Under the pieces are notes generated by a model, which made no database searches, had not been told where the DNA came from, and saw nothing but the letters and a program-made list of their open reading frames with translations. The position numbers and the translations under genes are program-made. From contig RFUD01000157.1 in NCBI GenBank assembly GCA_009923125.1, positions 1-6,126 on the forward strand: 6,126 bases of DNA, read 5' to 3'. How positions within the stretch are numbered: the stretch's first letter is position 1; each line of letters begins with the position of its first letter. This stretch comes from Planctomycetia bacterium (GTDB taxonomy: Bacteria; Planctomycetota; Planctomycetia; Pirellulales; UBA1268). This document shows, in pieces, positions 4,884 through 6,126 of the stretch.

Positions 4884-6126
4884 GAGGACGCGGAGCATGC
4901 CTTCCGCTTTGTGGAGTGACTCGGCGTGCTCGGCCGGCGGATCGCTCGCGGCCGTGATCCCGCCGCCGGCGGCGAACGTGACGAGACCATCGGTCGCCAC
5001 GAACGTGCGGATCAGCAGATTGAAGTCGGCCGTGCCGTCGAAGCCGATGTAGCCGAGCGAGCCGCAGTAGCCGCCGCGGGGGAAGCCCTCGAGTTCGGCG
5101 ATGATCTCGCAGGCGCGGCGCTTGGGCGCACCGGTCACGCTGCCGCCGGGAAGGGCCGCTTCGAGCGCGTCGAGGGCCGTCAGCCCGCGCCGCAGGCGGC
5201 CGGCCACGATGGACACAAGGTGCTGCACGTAGCGATAGCGTTCGAGCCGGCAGAGGGCCTCCACCCGGACGCTCTCCGGCACGCACACGCGCGACAGGTC
5301 GTTGCGCACCAGATCGACGATCATCACGTTCTCGGCGCGGTCCTTCGTGCTGTCTTCCAGGTCGTCGCCGGCGTACAGGTCGGCCTCGGGGCTGGCGATC
5401 ATGCGGCGCGTGCCCTTGATGGGATGCATCCGCACCGTGCCGCGGGTGACCTGCAGAAACCGCTCCGGCGACATGCTCGCGATCCGACAGGTGCCGGCGT
5501 CGAAAAAGCCGGCGAACGGGGCGGCATTGAGCGTGCGGGCGCGGTCGTAGAGCTCGACAGGATCGAGCGCCGCCGCCACGGCGAATCGCTGGGCGAGGTT
5601 CACCTGGAACACGTCGCCGGCCCGGATGTACTCGATGCCCCGTCGCACCATCCGGTGGTAGTCGTCGGGCGAGTGTGTGGCGAAGACGTGCGGGTGGGTG
5701 GGCAGCGGATGATCGGCGCCCGGCGGCAGCGGGGCCGGCGGCGCCGGCTGCGGCCGGCTGGGGACGGGCGCGGCGAGCCGCGCGAGCAGGGCATCGAGCC
5801 GGGCTGTGGCCCGCTCGCGCCGCGCTGCCGGACCCTTCGCCGGCACGCCCTGGGAGATGATCCAGCCGCGGCCGGCGTCGTGGTCGAAGGCGACGACGAC
5901 GTCGTACACATGCAGGGCGAGGAGCGGAACGCCCGCGGCGTGGGGCATCGGCGAAGCGAGGCCGAGCGGCACGAGGCCGCACTCGTAGGCCACGAGTCCG
6001 GCCACGCCGCCCTGAAATGGCGGCAGGGCGGGAATCGTCACGCAGGCGAGATCGGCGAGCAGGGCACGAAGCGTGGCGAACGCGGCCACGATCTCCGCGA
6101 CGCCGGCGCTCGCGGGCACGACCACC
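4851..6126 (-). CDS. pabB: Aminodeoxychorismate synthase component I (partial, 5' end beyond window)
   Basis: The frame is open to the right edge; the 424 residues counted from the GTG at 6125 lack the true N-terminus. It is the chorismate-binding subunit, forming 4-amino-4-deoxychorismate from chorismate and PabA-derived ammonia, for p-aminobenzoate and folate. An N-terminal TrpE/PabB domain (PFQGGVAGLVAYE, 36-48) leads through a Pro/Ala-rich linker (about 118-145) to the chorismate-binding domain: DVFQVNLAQRF (171-181), SPERFL (219-224), PIKGTRRM (235-242), VDLVRNDLSRVC (270-281), PGGSVTGAPK (326-335) and TFAAGGGITAASDP (383-396). Lys237 of PIKGT marks PabB, since TrpE has Ala there, and Glu221 lies 16 residues before it, matching the spacing of Glu258 and Lys274 in E. 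coli PabB. The last ten residues (415-424) and the stop are encoded inside the hairpin repeat. pabA follows after 21 nt, presumably in one operon. No pabC (lyase) gene is in the window. Confidence 0.92.
   Translation of the reverse strand, partial: VVVPASAGVAEIVAAFATLRALLADLACVTIPALPPFQGGVAGLVAYECGLVPLGLASPMPHAAGVPLLALHVYDVVVAFDHDAGRGWIISQGVPAKGPAARRERATARLDALLARLAAPVPSRPQPAPPAPLPPGADHPLPTHPHVFATHSPDDYHRMVRRGIEYIRAGDVFQVNLAQRFAVAAALDPVELYDRARTLNAAPFAGFFDAGTCRIASMSPERFLQVTRGTVRMHPIKGTRRMIASPEADLYAGDDLEDSTKDRAENVMIVDLVRNDLSRVCVPESVRVEALCRLERYRYVQHLVSIVAGRLRRGLTALDALEAALPGGSVTGAPKRRACEIIAELEGFPRGGYCGSLGYIGFDGTADFNLLIRTFVATDGLVTFAAGGGITAASDPPAEHAESLHKAEGMLRVLKGDAALLPDK

Noticed and set aside
4321..5982. 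A 553-codon open frame on the minus strand spanning parts of pabB and pabA.
   Set aside because: Its product is an Arg/Pro/Ala-rich low-complexity string with no recognisable domain, while the overlapping pabB and pabA frames carry complete family motifs. It stays open because of the high GC content.
4167..6126. Reading the minus-strand pair as anthranilate synthase (trpE/trpG).
   Set aside because: The chorismate-binding subunit has PIKGT with the lysine typical of PabB, where TrpE has alanine, and no other trp gene is present. A shared role for the amidotransferase cannot be excluded.

Overview
The window looks like ordinary chromosomal sequence from a high-GC planctomycete, probably Pirellulales-like. 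The lineage call is an inference. It rests on a DUF1553-type C-terminus followed directly by a DUF1501 gene, a pairing characteristic of Planctomycetes, and on a membrane-anchored PQQ-like beta-propeller protein of the kind common there. No RNA gene, CRISPR array, transposase gene or integrase is visible.

Plus strand, left to right: the last 13 codons of a probable DUF1549/DUF1553 protein (1-42); a full-length DUF1501 protein with a Tat-like signal (63-1490); a 140-bp gap with a weak candidate promoter; a three-TM membrane-anchored beta-propeller protein (1631-3328); and a short-chain dehydrogenase/reductase homologue (3325-4074) whose ATG overlaps the propeller stop codon (ATGA). The last two are almost certainly one transcription unit with coupled translation.

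Minus strand, read from the right edge: pabB (its 5' end lies beyond the window; stop at 4851) and then pabA (4829-4167). These are the two subunits of aminodeoxychorismate synthase, which makes the precursor of p-aminobenzoate for folate. The PIKGT lysine supports PabB over TrpE. The plus and minus units converge on a 92-bp gap holding a long imperfect hairpin, a likely shared terminator.

No new multi-gene system is evident. Two points deserve attention. First, a 47-nt near-perfect hairpin (4837-4883) sits at the pabB/pabA junction. It encodes the last ten residues and stop codon of PabB and ends 7 nt before the pabA start codon; it resembles a dispersed REP-type palindrome. Second, the SDR homologue keeps the nucleotide-binding glycine motif and active-site Lys but has Trp and Phe where the catalytic Ser and Tyr should be, so it may not be a conventional oxidoreductase.
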